Positions 9,050 to 17,475 of a DNA stretch of 64,000 nucleotides are shown here, piece by piece (the stretch's first letter is position 1; each line of letters starts with the position of its first letter). Under the pieces are notes generated by a model. That model was not told the DNA's origin and ran no database searches. It saw only the letters and a program-made list of their open reading frames with translations. The translations under genes were made by a program, and so were the position numbers. Origin of the DNA: Pelobacter seleniigenes DSM 18267. GTDB taxonomy: Bacteria > Desulfobacterota > Desulfuromonadia > Desulfuromonadales > Geopsychrobacteraceae. Where the stretch lies: assembly GCF_000711225.1 (NCBI RefSeq), contig NZ_JOMG01000002.1, forward strand, positions 2,616,501 to 2,680,500, in the 5' to 3' direction.

Positions 9050-9706
9050 ATGAAAGGTTTATTGATAGCAAACAGGGATAACGCAGCTCGCGAGCACCTG
9101 GCTGAAATGTTCCCTCAGGATGAATATCAGGTGACCACAGCGGACTCCGTTGCCGAAGCCCTGGAAGGCATCATCAACAAGGAGATTCAGGTCGTGGTTC
9201 TTGACGGCAGTTGTCATGAGGAAAATGTCGTCCGCCTGGTCCCACTGCTCAAAAAGTGCAATCGCAACCTCTTCATTATCATGGTTTCCGAAGAGATGCC
9301 CATCAATCTGGTCCGGCGCATTCGTCAGGAAGGCATTTTTTACCATGCATTGAAGAGTGCCGGCGCGGATGGGATGGAGGAAATTTATCAGGCCGTCTGC
9401 TGTGCATTCAAAAAATATGAAGAAAATACCCAAAAGTCGTTTTTTGCCGGAAAGGAGAAGGCTATGTTCTCGATCAAATCGTTATTGTCGTCCCTGGTGA
9501 TCACTATGCTGCTGATTTCACCGGCGCTGGCAGTTGACACGACTGTGACTTATAACAGTGGGCTGCTGGTGCTGCTGTTTGTCGGCTTCTGTGCCTTGCT
9601 GATTGTGGCCCAACTGATTCCGGCCTTACTGGTCCTGTTCGGAATGACCAAGGCTGCGACCCGTGGGCTGTCCGAAAAGCGGAAACAGCGGGTGCAATCA
9701 CATTGA
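9050..9706 (+). CDS. Receiver-like domain continuous with a second small membrane protein
   Basis: Open frame of 218 codons from ATG 9050, which follows AGAAAGG; a GTG at 9020 in the same frame is less likely. Residues 1-125 resemble a response regulator receiver: beta-1 LLIANRD, a candidate phosphosite Asp in VVVLDGS, and Lys near HALK. With no stop codon between, the frame runs into a full copy of the upstream small protein: MFSIKSLLSS signal sequence, LLVLLFVGFCALLIVAQLIP helix and basic tail. An AAGGAG site precedes an internal ATG at 9464, so the second part may also be made separately. It could be a fusion caused by loss of a stop codon, or two proteins from nested starts. A signal sequence inside a fused protein makes separate translation attractive. 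Confidence 0.65.
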   Translation: MKGLLIANRDNAAREHLAEMFPQDEYQVTTADSVAEALEGIINKEIQVVVLDGSCHEENVVRLVPLLKKCNRNLFIIMVSEEMPINLVRRIRQEGIFYHALKSAGADGMEEIYQAVCCAFKKYEENTQKSFFAGKEKAMFSIKSLLSSLVITMLLISPALAVDTTVTYNSGLLVLLFVGFCALLIVAQLIPALLVLFGMTKAATRGLSEKRKQRVQSH

Positions 9707-9797
9707 GCTTGTGCCTGGCAGAAGCCACTGAATCCAGGGGCTGGAACTGACCGGATTCAACCAGGCGGAAGAGGAAACATTCTTTTTACCCAAGTGG

Positions 9798-9833
9798 CAG
9801 GAGCACGCCCAGCGCGGCGTGCTCCTGCTTTTT
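9798..9833 (+). terminator. Intrinsic terminator of the small membrane protein operon
   Basis: CAGGAGCACGCC (9798-9809) pairs with GGCGTGCTCCTG (9816-9827), followed by CTTTTTATT. It closes the sigma-54-driven unit. Confidence 0.8.
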
Positions 9834-9937
9834 ATTACGGGGTGCAAAACGGCGCGAGAATTTCTGCAGGGAAATAGTTTCCTGAACCACGGGGTTGTGC
9901 TATCAATAGCGTTTCGGAAGAAGGAGACGTTTGTACA

Positions 9938-10567
9938 ATGGCATTTCATACCTGGTTGATGTATCTGGTCCTGGTCTTGATTGCGACCTCCACGCCCGGT
10001 CCTGCGGTCCTCTTTATTATGACCAATACGACCCTGCACGGGTTAAGGAAGGCTGTTTTTGCCGCTCTGGGCAATATCTCCGGACTGCTGTTGATGGGGA
10101 CGGTTGCGGTCACCGGACTGGGGGCGTTGCTCAACACCTCTGAGATGGCTTTCAGCACGATTAAATATATCGGTGCCGCTTACCTGGTGTATCTGGGAAT
10201 TCGGCTTATTCTGCAAAAAGGTATCGATCTTAATGCCCTGCAGGGACAATTCAGTCCGGTTGAAAAATCTGCCCGGAAGATTTATTTTCAGGCCCTCGGA
10301 GTGGCTTTGAGCAATCCCAAGGCCATTGTTTTTCTGACCGCGTTGTTTCCGCAGTTTCTGTCCCTGGATGCGCCGTTAGTCCCCCAATTCCTGCTGTTGA
10401 TATCGACCCTGATGGTGTTTTCATTTCTGTTTCTGTTGGTTTATGCCCTGCTGGCACTCAAAGCTAAATTCTGGCTGCTGAAACCGTCGCGGCTCAAAGT
10501 TTTCGGGCGGGTGAGTGGTTCGATATTTGTCGGTTTTGGTGCCTTGCTGGCGACTTCTCATCGATAA
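9938..10567 (+). CDS. LysE/RhtB-family amino-acid exporter
   Basis: 209-residue inner-membrane exporter of the LysE family. The N-terminal helix carries the typical sequence ending in ATSTPGPAVLFIM, followed by the glycine-rich second segment (FAALGNISGLL) and five to six membrane segments in all; ALSNPKAIVFLTALFPQF is the usual motif after the cytoplasmic loop. AAGGAG lies 13 bases before the ATG. Members export basic amino acids, homoserine or threonine; the substrate here cannot be told. It is followed after 14 bases by thyX and may be cotranscribed with it. Confidence 0.85.
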   Translation: MAFHTWLMYLVLVLIATSTPGPAVLFIMTNTTLHGLRKAVFAALGNISGLLLMGTVAVTGLGALLNTSEMAFSTIKYIGAAYLVYLGIRLILQKGIDLNALQGQFSPVEKSARKIYFQALGVALSNPKAIVFLTALFPQFLSLDAPLVPQFLLLISTLMVFSFLFLLVYALLALKAKFWLLKPSRLKVFGRVSGSIFVGFGALLATSHR

Positions 10568-10581
10568 AAGGATATAAAATC

Positions 10582-11499
10582 GTGACGACAAAGTTGATTC
10601 GGCCGTCAAGTGAGGCCCTTGACCAAATCCTCGGCCAGACTTTCCCCGTTCTTGATGATGGATTTGTGCGGGTGGTCGATTACATGGGGAATGACAGCTC
10701 CATTGTTCAGGCGGCCCGGGTTTCCTATGGCGACGGAACCAAGAAAGTGTCCGAAGACCGGGCACTGATCCGCTATCTGCTGCGCAACCAGCACACCACT
10801 CCCTTTGAAATGTGCTCGTTGAAGTTGCATGTGCGTGTGCCCATGGACACCTGGCGGCAGTGGATTCGCCATCGCACCGCCAGTGTCAATGAATACAGCA
10901 CCCGTTATTCCATCGCCATCGATAAGGCGCAACAGACTGAGCCGGGGCAATGGCGTTCCCAGGCCCGGGATAACAAGCAGGGCAGCGGCGATTTTCTCGA
11001 TCCGCAGGTTGGCGGGATTCTAAGCGCCGGCGAACGGAAGCTGCAGGCCTTGTCCAAAGATATCTACAGCGACCGACTGGCCCATGGTGTGGCCCGGGAA
11101 CAGGCCCGCAAGGACCTGCCCTTGAGTACTTATACGGAAGCGTTCTGGCAGATGGACCTGCACAACCTGCTCCATTTCCTTGCCCTGCGTATGGACCCCC
11201 ACGCCCAGCTGGAGATCAGAAACTATGCCCAGACCATAGGCGAACAGATTGTCAGCCGTTGGGTTCCGGTGACCTGGGAGGCCTTCAAGGATTATCGCTT
11301 CGGGTGCATGACCTTGTCCCAGCAGGATCAGGAATTGCTGGCCTTGCTGGCCGCCGGTAAGACCGATGCGGCCTTGCTCTGGTGCAGCGAGCATGGTTGG
11401 CTCCGGGAGAAAGATGGGCGCAAGGTACTTTCCCGGGAAGCACAGGAGTTTACCGATAAACTGGCAAAATTAGGAGTGCGCGCTCCCTGGGAGGAGTGA
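10582..11499 (+). CDS. thyX: FAD-dependent thymidylate synthase ThyX
   Basis: Makes dTMP from dUMP using methylene-tetrahydrofolate and NADPH through FAD. The 305-residue protein contains the ThyX signature RHRTASVNEYSTRYS, followed by other conserved Arg and His residues of the active site. The GTG start at 10582 follows AAAGGAT at short distance. It is longer than the minimal ThyX (about 220-250 residues); the C-terminal 60 residues are an extension. Anaerobes of this group often use ThyX in place of ThyA. Confidence 0.92.
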   Translation: MTTKLIRPSSEALDQILGQTFPVLDDGFVRVVDYMGNDSSIVQAARVSYGDGTKKVSEDRALIRYLLRNQHTTPFEMCSLKLHVRVPMDTWRQWIRHRTASVNEYSTRYSIAIDKAQQTEPGQWRSQARDNKQGSGDFLDPQVGGILSAGERKLQALSKDIYSDRLAHGVAREQARKDLPLSTYTEAFWQMDLHNLLHFLALRMDPHAQLEIRNYAQTIGEQIVSRWVPVTWEAFKDYRFGCMTLSQQDQELLALLAAGKTDAALLWCSEHGWLREKDGRKVLSREAQEFTDKLAKLGVRAPWEE

Positions 11500-11531
11500 G
11501 TTCTCCACGTTCTGCCGGGAATAGCCTTCCG

Positions 11532-11568
11532 CCGCCGCTGCCTGATCGGGCAACGGCGGTTTTTTTTG
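11532..11568 (+). terminator. Intrinsic terminator after thyX
   Basis: CCGCCGCTGCC pairs with GGCAACGGCGG around a six-base loop, followed by a run of T residues (11560-11567). Confidence 0.85.
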
Positions 11569-11583
11569 TTAGGGAGCTGATTC

Positions 11584-12058
11584 TCACCCCCATCCCGACC
11601 TTCCCCCATCAAGGGGGAAGGAGCAAGACATTGGCATACTTAGATATTTGGCGATGTCGGATTTATAGACGGGTACGGAACTGAATGCTATCAACCCGCA
11701 ACTCTTCCAATTTCGCAGCCCCTCTGTCCGCCAGTACGAGAAGCGAAGCTTTTCGTTCAGGCGCATTCGACGACGGTGCGGCCAGTAGCGGCCATGATCC
11801 GTGATTAAAGGCAACGGTGACCAACCCTACCCAACAATCAGCGACCAATTCGTAGCGATACCGCACCCTGAATAAACGAAACTCTCGAGCAATCAAAAGG
11901 CCATTTTTTGCTTCCTTTTTGCTGGCCTGGGCAAAAAGGAAGGCGGCGAGCGGGGCCGTGACCCCGCGGTCTTGATTTTGATTTTGAGGTATTGGAATTT
12001 CTCTGGCAGACCAAAATAGTTCACTGATCAGCAGCAGAAACCGGCGGGTCTCGGCCCG
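11584..12058 (-). repeat. Dispersed repeat, copy A
   Basis: First of three imperfect copies in this window (others 12344-12797 and 45300-45780). In order on the plus strand it holds a CATCAAGGGGGAAGG-type block, a conserved core around GCGAAGCTTTTCGTTCAGG, a block of AGCAATCAAAAGGCC followed by a hairpin-like AAAAAGG stretch, a GCGGGGCCGTGACCCCGC palindrome near 11955 and a tail AAACCGGCGGGTCTCGGC. On the minus strand the core can be read as VTVAFNHGSWPLLAAPSSN (11663-11896), but start codons and ribosome sites are poor. Confidence 0.7.
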
Positions 12059-12343
12059 CCAGCCGACATACTTTTTTTTGATCGCAAAATAAAAGTATGC
12101 AAAAAAACTCTTCTAATTTTTCGGGATGAGCAGGTTTGGTGGGTTTTATCGGTAGATTACGTGGGTTTCAGCTCCGTGGCCAGGGATTGAGACGGTTACG
12201 TTTTTCAGCCTTCGAAGCATTGCTATGTGGGGCACGAATCGTCGCAGCATGAGCCCCGACAAAGGCAAGCCTTTTGACGGGGCAATGGAGAGTGGTTGTT
12301 GTTGAAGCGATATCTCTTCTGCGGTGAAATTGGCTGCTCGTCT
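12059..12343. other. Spacer between two repeat copies
   Basis: No gene is visible between the tail of repeat copy A and the start of copy B. The only notable content is a GACAAAGGCAAGCCTTTTGACGGG stretch around 12256 of unknown meaning. Confidence 0.3.
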
Positions 12344-12797
12344 ATTTCACCATCCCGACCTTCCCCATCAAGGGGAAAGGAGCAGATAATCTTCCCTGTT
12401 TTATGATGCTGCTTTGCCAAACTAAATTTCATCAATTCTTCCAATTCCGCAGCCTCTCTGTCCGCCAGTACGAGAAGCGAAGCTTTTCGTTCAGGCGCAT
12501 TTGACGACGATCCGGCCAGTAGCAGCCAAGCTCTGTGATTAAATGCAACGGTGACCAACCCTGCCGAATTAGCAGCGACCAGCGCATCACTGAACCCTCC
12601 CCGGAACGGACGATCATCCCGAGCAATCAAAAGGCCGTTTTTTGCCTACTTTTAGTCGGCCTGGACAAAAAATAGGGCGGCGGGCGGGGCCGCGACCCTG
12701 CGGTCTTGACTTGGATTTCAGGGTTTGAAAGTTTTCAGCATGAACGGATATTGATCGTTGAGAAACACCAGAAACCGGCGGGTCTCGGCTCGCCAAT
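12344..12797 (-). repeat. Dispersed repeat, copy B
   Basis: Same order of blocks as copy A, about 285 bases further on: CATCAAGGGGAAAGG at about 12366, the GCGAAGCTTTTCGTTCAGG core at about 12476, AGCAATCAAAAGGCC at about 12622, GCGGGGCCGCGACCCTGCGG at about 12686, and the AAACCGGCGGGTCTCGGC tail at about 12770. A minus-strand open frame 12223-12630 covers the core, but it runs out of the repeat and has no ribosome site. The amino-acid-like core AGLVTVAFNHRAWLLLAG is shared with copy A. Confidence 0.7.
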
Positions 12798-14134
12798 CAC
12801 CCTAACTTCCCTTTTCCCGGCCAAAAGACTCTTCCCACATATCCCAATGCCACTCCCACCAGCAGCCCGCAGAGGGGGTAAAACAGGCCGAGGACGGTTG
12901 CGGCCGGCTGTAGATTGCTATCACCACCTGAGCCAATCAGAAAATAGAGCCCGACCAGGACCAGGATTTTTATGTCGATCCGCAACCTGTAGCTGAACAG
13001 GGGCGGCAACATACTGAGCAACGGAAGGGGGGCTTCCAGACGGTCGGTATCACCGGACTCGGCCAGGAACCCGAGCAGACCGCAAATAACCGCCTCCGCA
13101 CCCAGTAACTGAGGAGTGTGGCCGAAGCAGAGAGCGAGCAGCAGGTAACAGAGTTGGGAGAGCAGCGCCAAAGGAAGATACAGTAACAGCAATTTTTTCA
13201 GACCGAAGCGGTGTTCAACCGCGGCAGCGACCAGCCACAGAAAAGTCAGGTTGATCCACAGCTGGCCGGCCCCGGCATGAAGAAAAGGTGCCGCAAGAGC
13301 CGCCAGCAGGCCGTTGAAGAAGGTCGGCTGGGCCGGCAGGAAGGCCAGCTTCTGTTGCAGGGTGGCCAACGGTACAACCAGTTTCAGCAAATAAAAGATC
13401 AGCAGTTGACCGCCGACCAGGGCCGCTGTCGCTGGCGGCAGGTCGAATTTGCCGATTTTTCGGTCAACGAGCTGCTCTCTGCGGATATCGACATATTCAG
13501 CACATAGATCCCCCACCGACTCGCCGGTCTCGCTGGCCTGGAACAGAAAGAAAACAATCACTCCGACGATCAGCAGCACCAGAGCCAGAGGATAGATGTT
13601 GTGCAGCGGCCCGCGTAGCAGCAGGACCGGCAGAATCAGCAGCAGGACCTGAGCGATGAAGATCTGGCGCAGTTTTGGCAACCATGACTCCAACTGCGGT
13701 TGCGGGCTGTCGGCGTCCGCGTCCTCCTGAACGAAATGGTGACTGGGGCGGGCCTGGGCAGCCTCGAAACGGGCAAAGATAATACCGCATTGTTGGCAGC
13801 TGTCTCCCTGCTGGTGCCCAGCGGAGCATTTCGGGCAGGTCCGGCCCTGCGGCTTTTGCGCAACGGCCGCGTTTGGTTGCCCCTGCGCCTGGAGCGGTTC
13901 CGCTGGTTGCTCGGGAACAACGTCGCAGAGCAAACCGAGCCGGTCGAAAAAGCTTTTGTACTGATTGGCCTTGGGTTCGCTGAGACCTTTTTTAAGGATG
14001 ACCCTGCGGCCGGCCAGCAGGCGGTTCACGGTCTCGGGTGTGAACTTGCACTGCTGCTCAAGGCTTGTCCTGACCTGCTCCTCATCGGCGTCAAAGGCCA
14101 GGTCTCCGCTGAAGACAAGTTGATAAGAGTTCAT
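12797..14134 (-). CDS. Zinc-ribbon membrane protein with a rhomboid-like, probably inactive, domain
   Basis: 445 residues. The N-terminal cytosolic part (1-95) is unrecognised; a zinc ribbon follows with C100, C103, C113 and C116 (CPKC...CQQC). From about 150 there are eight or so membrane segments. The stretch HAGAGQLWINLTFLWLVAAA resembles the rhomboid HxxxxHxxxN helix, and LLGAEAVICGLLGF lines up with the G-x-S-G-A-I-x-G-x-L-G active-site helix but has no serine. The second catalytic position, normally a His in a AHxGG context, reads PAATVLGLFYPLCGLLVG and lacks His. It therefore looks like a rhomboid pseudoprotease; the homology is judged by eye. It abuts the tail of repeat copy B. Confidence 0.6.
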   Translation of the reverse strand: MNSYQLVFSGDLAFDADEEQVRTSLEQQCKFTPETVNRLLAGRRVILKKGLSEPKANQYKSFFDRLGLLCDVVPEQPAEPLQAQGQPNAAVAQKPQGRTCPKCSAGHQQGDSCQQCGIIFARFEAAQARPSHHFVQEDADADSPQPQLESWLPKLRQIFIAQVLLLILPVLLLRGPLHNIYPLALVLLIVGVIVFFLFQASETGESVGDLCAEYVDIRREQLVDRKIGKFDLPPATAALVGGQLLIFYLLKLVVPLATLQQKLAFLPAQPTFFNGLLAALAAPFLHAGAGQLWINLTFLWLVAAAVEHRFGLKKLLLLYLPLALLSQLCYLLLALCFGHTPQLLGAEAVICGLLGFLAESGDTDRLEAPLPLLSMLPPLFSYRLRIDIKILVLVGLYFLIGSGGDSNLQPAATVLGLFYPLCGLLVGVALGYVGRVFWPGKGKLG

Positions 14135-14274
14135 GCGCTTGTGGTCTCACGGGGTGCAGGGGAAAGTGTTTGTAAGTGATTTTAAATTACAGAACTGTAA
14201 TTTTTATGTCAACGACCCTTTTCAGGCCGCGCGGAAATGCGCTGGGGAAAAGCCTGAGAGACCTGCTGCTGGCC

Positions 14275-16209
14275 TCATAAACCCCAGAGCAACAGGGTTT
14301 TTCCATCCCAGTTAGGTTTTTCCGTGGGGGGGAGCAGTCGTTTAACCCATTTGATCTTGATCGTCGGTCCCAGGTCCCGTTCCAGTTGTCCGCTGACCCG
14401 GTTATAATCGCTGAGGCTTTCCGGCAGGGTCAGTAGATCGGCTTTATTGGCCGCCTGTTCAACGACGATACTGCCGACCCAAAGATCGGTCGCGGCTTCA
14501 TTGATTTTGTAAGCGCTCGGCCACAGCCGCAGTACCAGCCGCTGTGAACCCTGCAGCTTGGTCATCAACAGCTGATCGGGTTCGCCGCCGTTCAGTTGCG
14601 GCAGTACGGGCAGGTCTTTCAGGGCGGCATGGGGAATAAAGAAATTCAGCAGTTTTTTGTAACTGAACCCATTGCTCTCCTGCCAGCCTCTTCTCTGTAG
14701 CTCGGCGGCGAGCCGGTCCGGTTCTCCAGCCCATTGCAGGCTCAGGGGCTGCTCTGTTTCACCCAGCAGATCGGTGCGCCAGGCAGGCAACTTTTGCCAA
14801 TCGCTGCCTTGCCAGTCGACAAAGTTCAGGTATTCAATGTTGTGTTGGGGGCGATAGCGGATCAGGTCCTGATAATGGCGTTCCCTGACATAAAAGCCAC
14901 CGATCGCCAGAAAGACAATGGCTGTTGCGATAAAAACGCTTTTCAACGGCACCGATTCGGGTTTCCGCAGGTAAAAAATGGCCAGAAAAATAACCCAGGC
15001 CCAGCCCAGGGACAGACCGCCCAGCACGTCGGACAACCAATGGGCACCGAGGTAGAGACGGGAAAAACCGATGATGGCTGAAACGGTGACAGCCAGGGCA
15101 AACGGCAGCCAGCGGAGCCGGCTGGGAAGTTCATGAAAAACCAGAATCGCCAGAAACCCAAACAGGATCGCGCTCATGGTGGTATGACCGCTGGGGAAGG
15201 CCCAGCTGGAGACCCCGCTGTACAGATCGACGGGGCGTGGGCGATGGAGCAACCACTTGAAGATCTGGACCAGGGCAAACCCGCCGCAATAGGTCAGCAG
15301 CCAATACTTTGCCGCCCGATATTTGCGGGACCAGAGCAGGATGACCAGCAGGGTGACTGCGCCAATGGCGCTCAGAAACATATCGCCGAGTTCCGTGACG
15401 GCAATCATCCAGGAATCCGCCCAGGAGGTTCGAATCGCCTGCAGGAAGCGGAACACGGACTGATCCGCAATGGTCAACGGGTCGGAATTGAGCAGGTCTT
15501 CCAGAATGCCGAAAAAGAGCCAGGTGGAGAGGGCAAGGAAAACGCACAGAAATGGCAGGAAGCGCTGCTGACCCCGTGGTGAAATCTGACTCAGTCGGCG
15601 GAAAGCCTGGCGACCCAGCCAGATGATCAGCCAGATGATGGCGCCGAGCAGGAGCAGAAACAGACTGAGGCGGGTACTGACCGCTCCGACCAGCGCCAAT
15701 GAACTCCCCAGCAGCACTCCGGGGATCAGGTAGGCAAAGGCCCAGCCAATGGCGGACAGAATATTGACGGTCAGAAAATGACCGATCGGCATATCCAGCA
15801 TGCCGGCAATCAGGGGAATCACCGGTCGTACCGGGCCGACAAAGCGTCCCAACAAGACGCTTTTCCCGCCGTGGGCGCGGAAAAACTGTTCCCCCCGGGG
15901 GAGCAAGGACGGGAATTTTTGAAAAGGCCGCCAGGCCCTGATCCCCTGATGGAAATGGCGACCCAGCCAGTAGCTGAGACCGTCGCCGAGAATCGCTCCG
16001 CAAATAGCGGCAAGAACGGTCCATTTCAGGGCCAGCGCGCCACTGCCGGCCAGAGCTCCGATGCCGATCATCATGACCGTGCCGGGAACCAGCAGACCGA
16101 CCACGGCCAGAGATTCCGAGACTGAGATCAAAAATACGGTCAGATATGCCACATCGGGGTGTGCTGCGACCCCGTGAAGGATGGTGTTCCAGAGATGTGT
16201 CCAGTTCAT
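14275..16209 (-). CDS. DedA/VTT - PAP2 phosphatase - LssY-C fusion membrane protein
   Basis: 644-residue polytopic inner-membrane protein with three modules. Residues about 20-170 are a DedA (SNARE-associated/VTT) domain with the typical F/L-x-G-R-F-x-G-P-V-R-P motif (RFVGPVRPVIPLIAG). Residues about 245-425 form a type 2 phosphatidic acid phosphatase with all three catalytic motifs: KWLLHRPRP, PSGH in WAFPSGHTTMS, and SRLYLGAHWLSD. Residues about 450-640 match the LssY C-terminal module known from Legionella LssY. It may dephosphorylate a lipid or lipid pyrophosphate at the periplasmic face, with flipping by the DedA part; this is inference. It seems monocistronic. Confidence 0.82.
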   Translation of the reverse strand: MNWTHLWNTILHGVAAHPDVAYLTVFLISVSESLAVVGLLVPGTVMMIGIGALAGSGALALKWTVLAAICGAILGDGLSYWLGRHFHQGIRAWRPFQKFPSLLPRGEQFFRAHGGKSVLLGRFVGPVRPVIPLIAGMLDMPIGHFLTVNILSAIGWAFAYLIPGVLLGSSLALVGAVSTRLSLFLLLLGAIIWLIIWLGRQAFRRLSQISPRGQQRFLPFLCVFLALSTWLFFGILEDLLNSDPLTIADQSVFRFLQAIRTSWADSWMIAVTELGDMFLSAIGAVTLLVILLWSRKYRAAKYWLLTYCGGFALVQIFKWLLHRPRPVDLYSGVSSWAFPSGHTTMSAILFGFLAILVFHELPSRLRWLPFALAVTVSAIIGFSRLYLGAHWLSDVLGGLSLGWAWVIFLAIFYLRKPESVPLKSVFIATAIVFLAIGGFYVRERHYQDLIRYRPQHNIEYLNFVDWQGSDWQKLPAWRTDLLGETEQPLSLQWAGEPDRLAAELQRRGWQESNGFSYKKLLNFFIPHAALKDLPVLPQLNGGEPDQLLMTKLQGSQRLVLRLWPSAYKINEAATDLWVGSIVVEQAANKADLLTLPESLSDYNRVSGQLERDLGPTIKIKWVKRLLPPTEKPNWDGKTLLLWGL

Positions 16210-16321
16210 GGCGATCTGTCCCGTTTCAAGCCGCCGGACGTTTGCGGAGTCTGGCCGAGGTTATTTGACAATCTTATCAGGTTTTTTCCCGTCAGCTTTG
16301 CAATCTCCGCTGCGCAACGGA

Positions 16322-17200
16322 TCAGGATTGGCTGAGCAAAGCCTGTGGCACCTGCATTTCACAAGGGATTCGAACCTGGCAGAGGCCACAGGGAGTAGCC
16401 CCGGTACCGTACTGCTTGGTTGTGAAAGGTGCCGTGACTTCGCGGATATAACGGCGGCAGGCATTTTTGTCGTGGCCGTCCCGGGTGGTGATGGCCCCGG
16501 TTGGGCAGCGCTGAACGCAGGCTCCGCAGATTCCCTTGGCATACCACAGACACCAGGCATGGTGATCCTCAGCATAGGGGCGTGGGGTCACCGGCAGGTC
16601 GATTTTTGCAACCACAGAGCCGAAACGCACCGCTTTACCGCGGCGGGTAATCAAACCATCGGAAAGACCGAAGGTCCCGAGGCCGGCGATAAAAGCCGTA
16701 TGCCGCTCCGACCAGTTGGAAGCGATGCCGAGCTGTTCGGATTGCCGGTAATCGAATCCGGGCAGACGTTCCGGGGCAACGGCCGGAAAGCCTTGCTCAG
16801 TCAGGCGGGCGGCCAGGTGCAGGCGCAGGTCGCAGTTGAACTGTTCACCAAAATAGCGGGAACGGGCCCAGCGTTCCGCGGGGAGGTCCCGTTCGCCCCG
16901 TTGTTGGGCGCGGGTCGCCTGTGTCTGGGGCAGGGCATAGCTGATGACCCGTAACTCTGCAGGCGAAGCCGGCTGGTCTGGAAAGGCCAGGGCAAAGGCT
17001 TCTGCCGGTGTCCAATAAAAGGGTCCGATGGCCGCTTTGACTTGCGCGAATAGGGGATCGTCTCCGGCGGCAACGGCCAGCAGCGGTTCGTCCCAAGCTT
17101 TTTCCGCTGTTTCCAGGTGCAGACTGTTGCTGGGAGCGGTGGCCCAGAAGTCGTGAAGGATTTGTTCCAATTGTGGCAAGTTGAGATCAGAAGAAGACAT
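16322..17200 (-). CDS. Epoxyqueuosine reductase-like 4Fe-4S protein
   Basis: Cytosolic Fe-S protein of 292 residues. The C-terminal ferredoxin-type region carries C-x2-C-x2-C-x3-C (ICGACVQRCP) and a second set near CGLCQVRIPC, as in QueG-like and related corrinoid/4Fe-4S proteins. The upstream half contains FGSVVAKIDLPVTP, reminiscent of the QueG family. It lacks the HEAT repeats of full QueG and is shorter, so it is a paralogue of unknown substrate and not certain to act on tRNA queuosine. The ATG at 17200 is chosen over an upstream alternative at 17269 because family-like sequence begins at MSSSDLNLPQ. Confidence 0.72.
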   Translation of the reverse strand: MSSSDLNLPQLEQILHDFWATAPSNSLHLETAEKAWDEPLLAVAAGDDPLFAQVKAAIGPFYWTPAEAFALAFPDQPASPAELRVISYALPQTQATRAQQRGERDLPAERWARSRYFGEQFNCDLRLHLAARLTEQGFPAVAPERLPGFDYRQSEQLGIASNWSERHTAFIAGLGTFGLSDGLITRRGKAVRFGSVVAKIDLPVTPRPYAEDHHAWCLWYAKGICGACVQRCPTGAITTRDGHDKNACRRYIREVTAPFTTKQYGTGATPCGLCQVRIPCEMQVPQALLSQS

Positions 17201-17432
17201 CGTGGGATCCTCTGCTAAGGAAGGGATAAATTGAGCAGGTTGGAAACGGAGTCCAGCCCGCGGCCGCATTTATTAAGCCATATCGATTCGTTTCCGTCAA
17301 ATAGTCGGTGTCCGCTTGAGGCCGGCGGCCAGCCGTCAAGCCAGTTGATTATTGTGGGGACTGAAAAACGGCTGTTCGAGATACTGACACTTACAAAAAA
17401 AGGAGGGTGGATATTTAACGGTCGGCTGGTTA

Positions 17433-17468
17433 CGCCCCCAGCGGAACAGCTGTTCAGGCTGGGGGCGA
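17433..17468 (-). terminator. Strong hairpin after the octaheme subunit gene
   Basis: CGCCCCCAGC pairs with GCTGGGGGCG around a 15-base loop which itself contains the palindrome GAACAGCTGTTC. No T-run follows directly on the minus strand, so it may be a 3' end stabiliser instead of a true intrinsic terminator. Confidence 0.4.
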
Positions 17469-17475
17469 AAAGGAG

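Noticed and set aside
11663-12630. Two minus-strand open frames in the dispersed repeats as genes
   Set aside because: They have poor starts, run beyond the repeat ends into unrelated sequence, and the third copy is interrupted; described as repeats.
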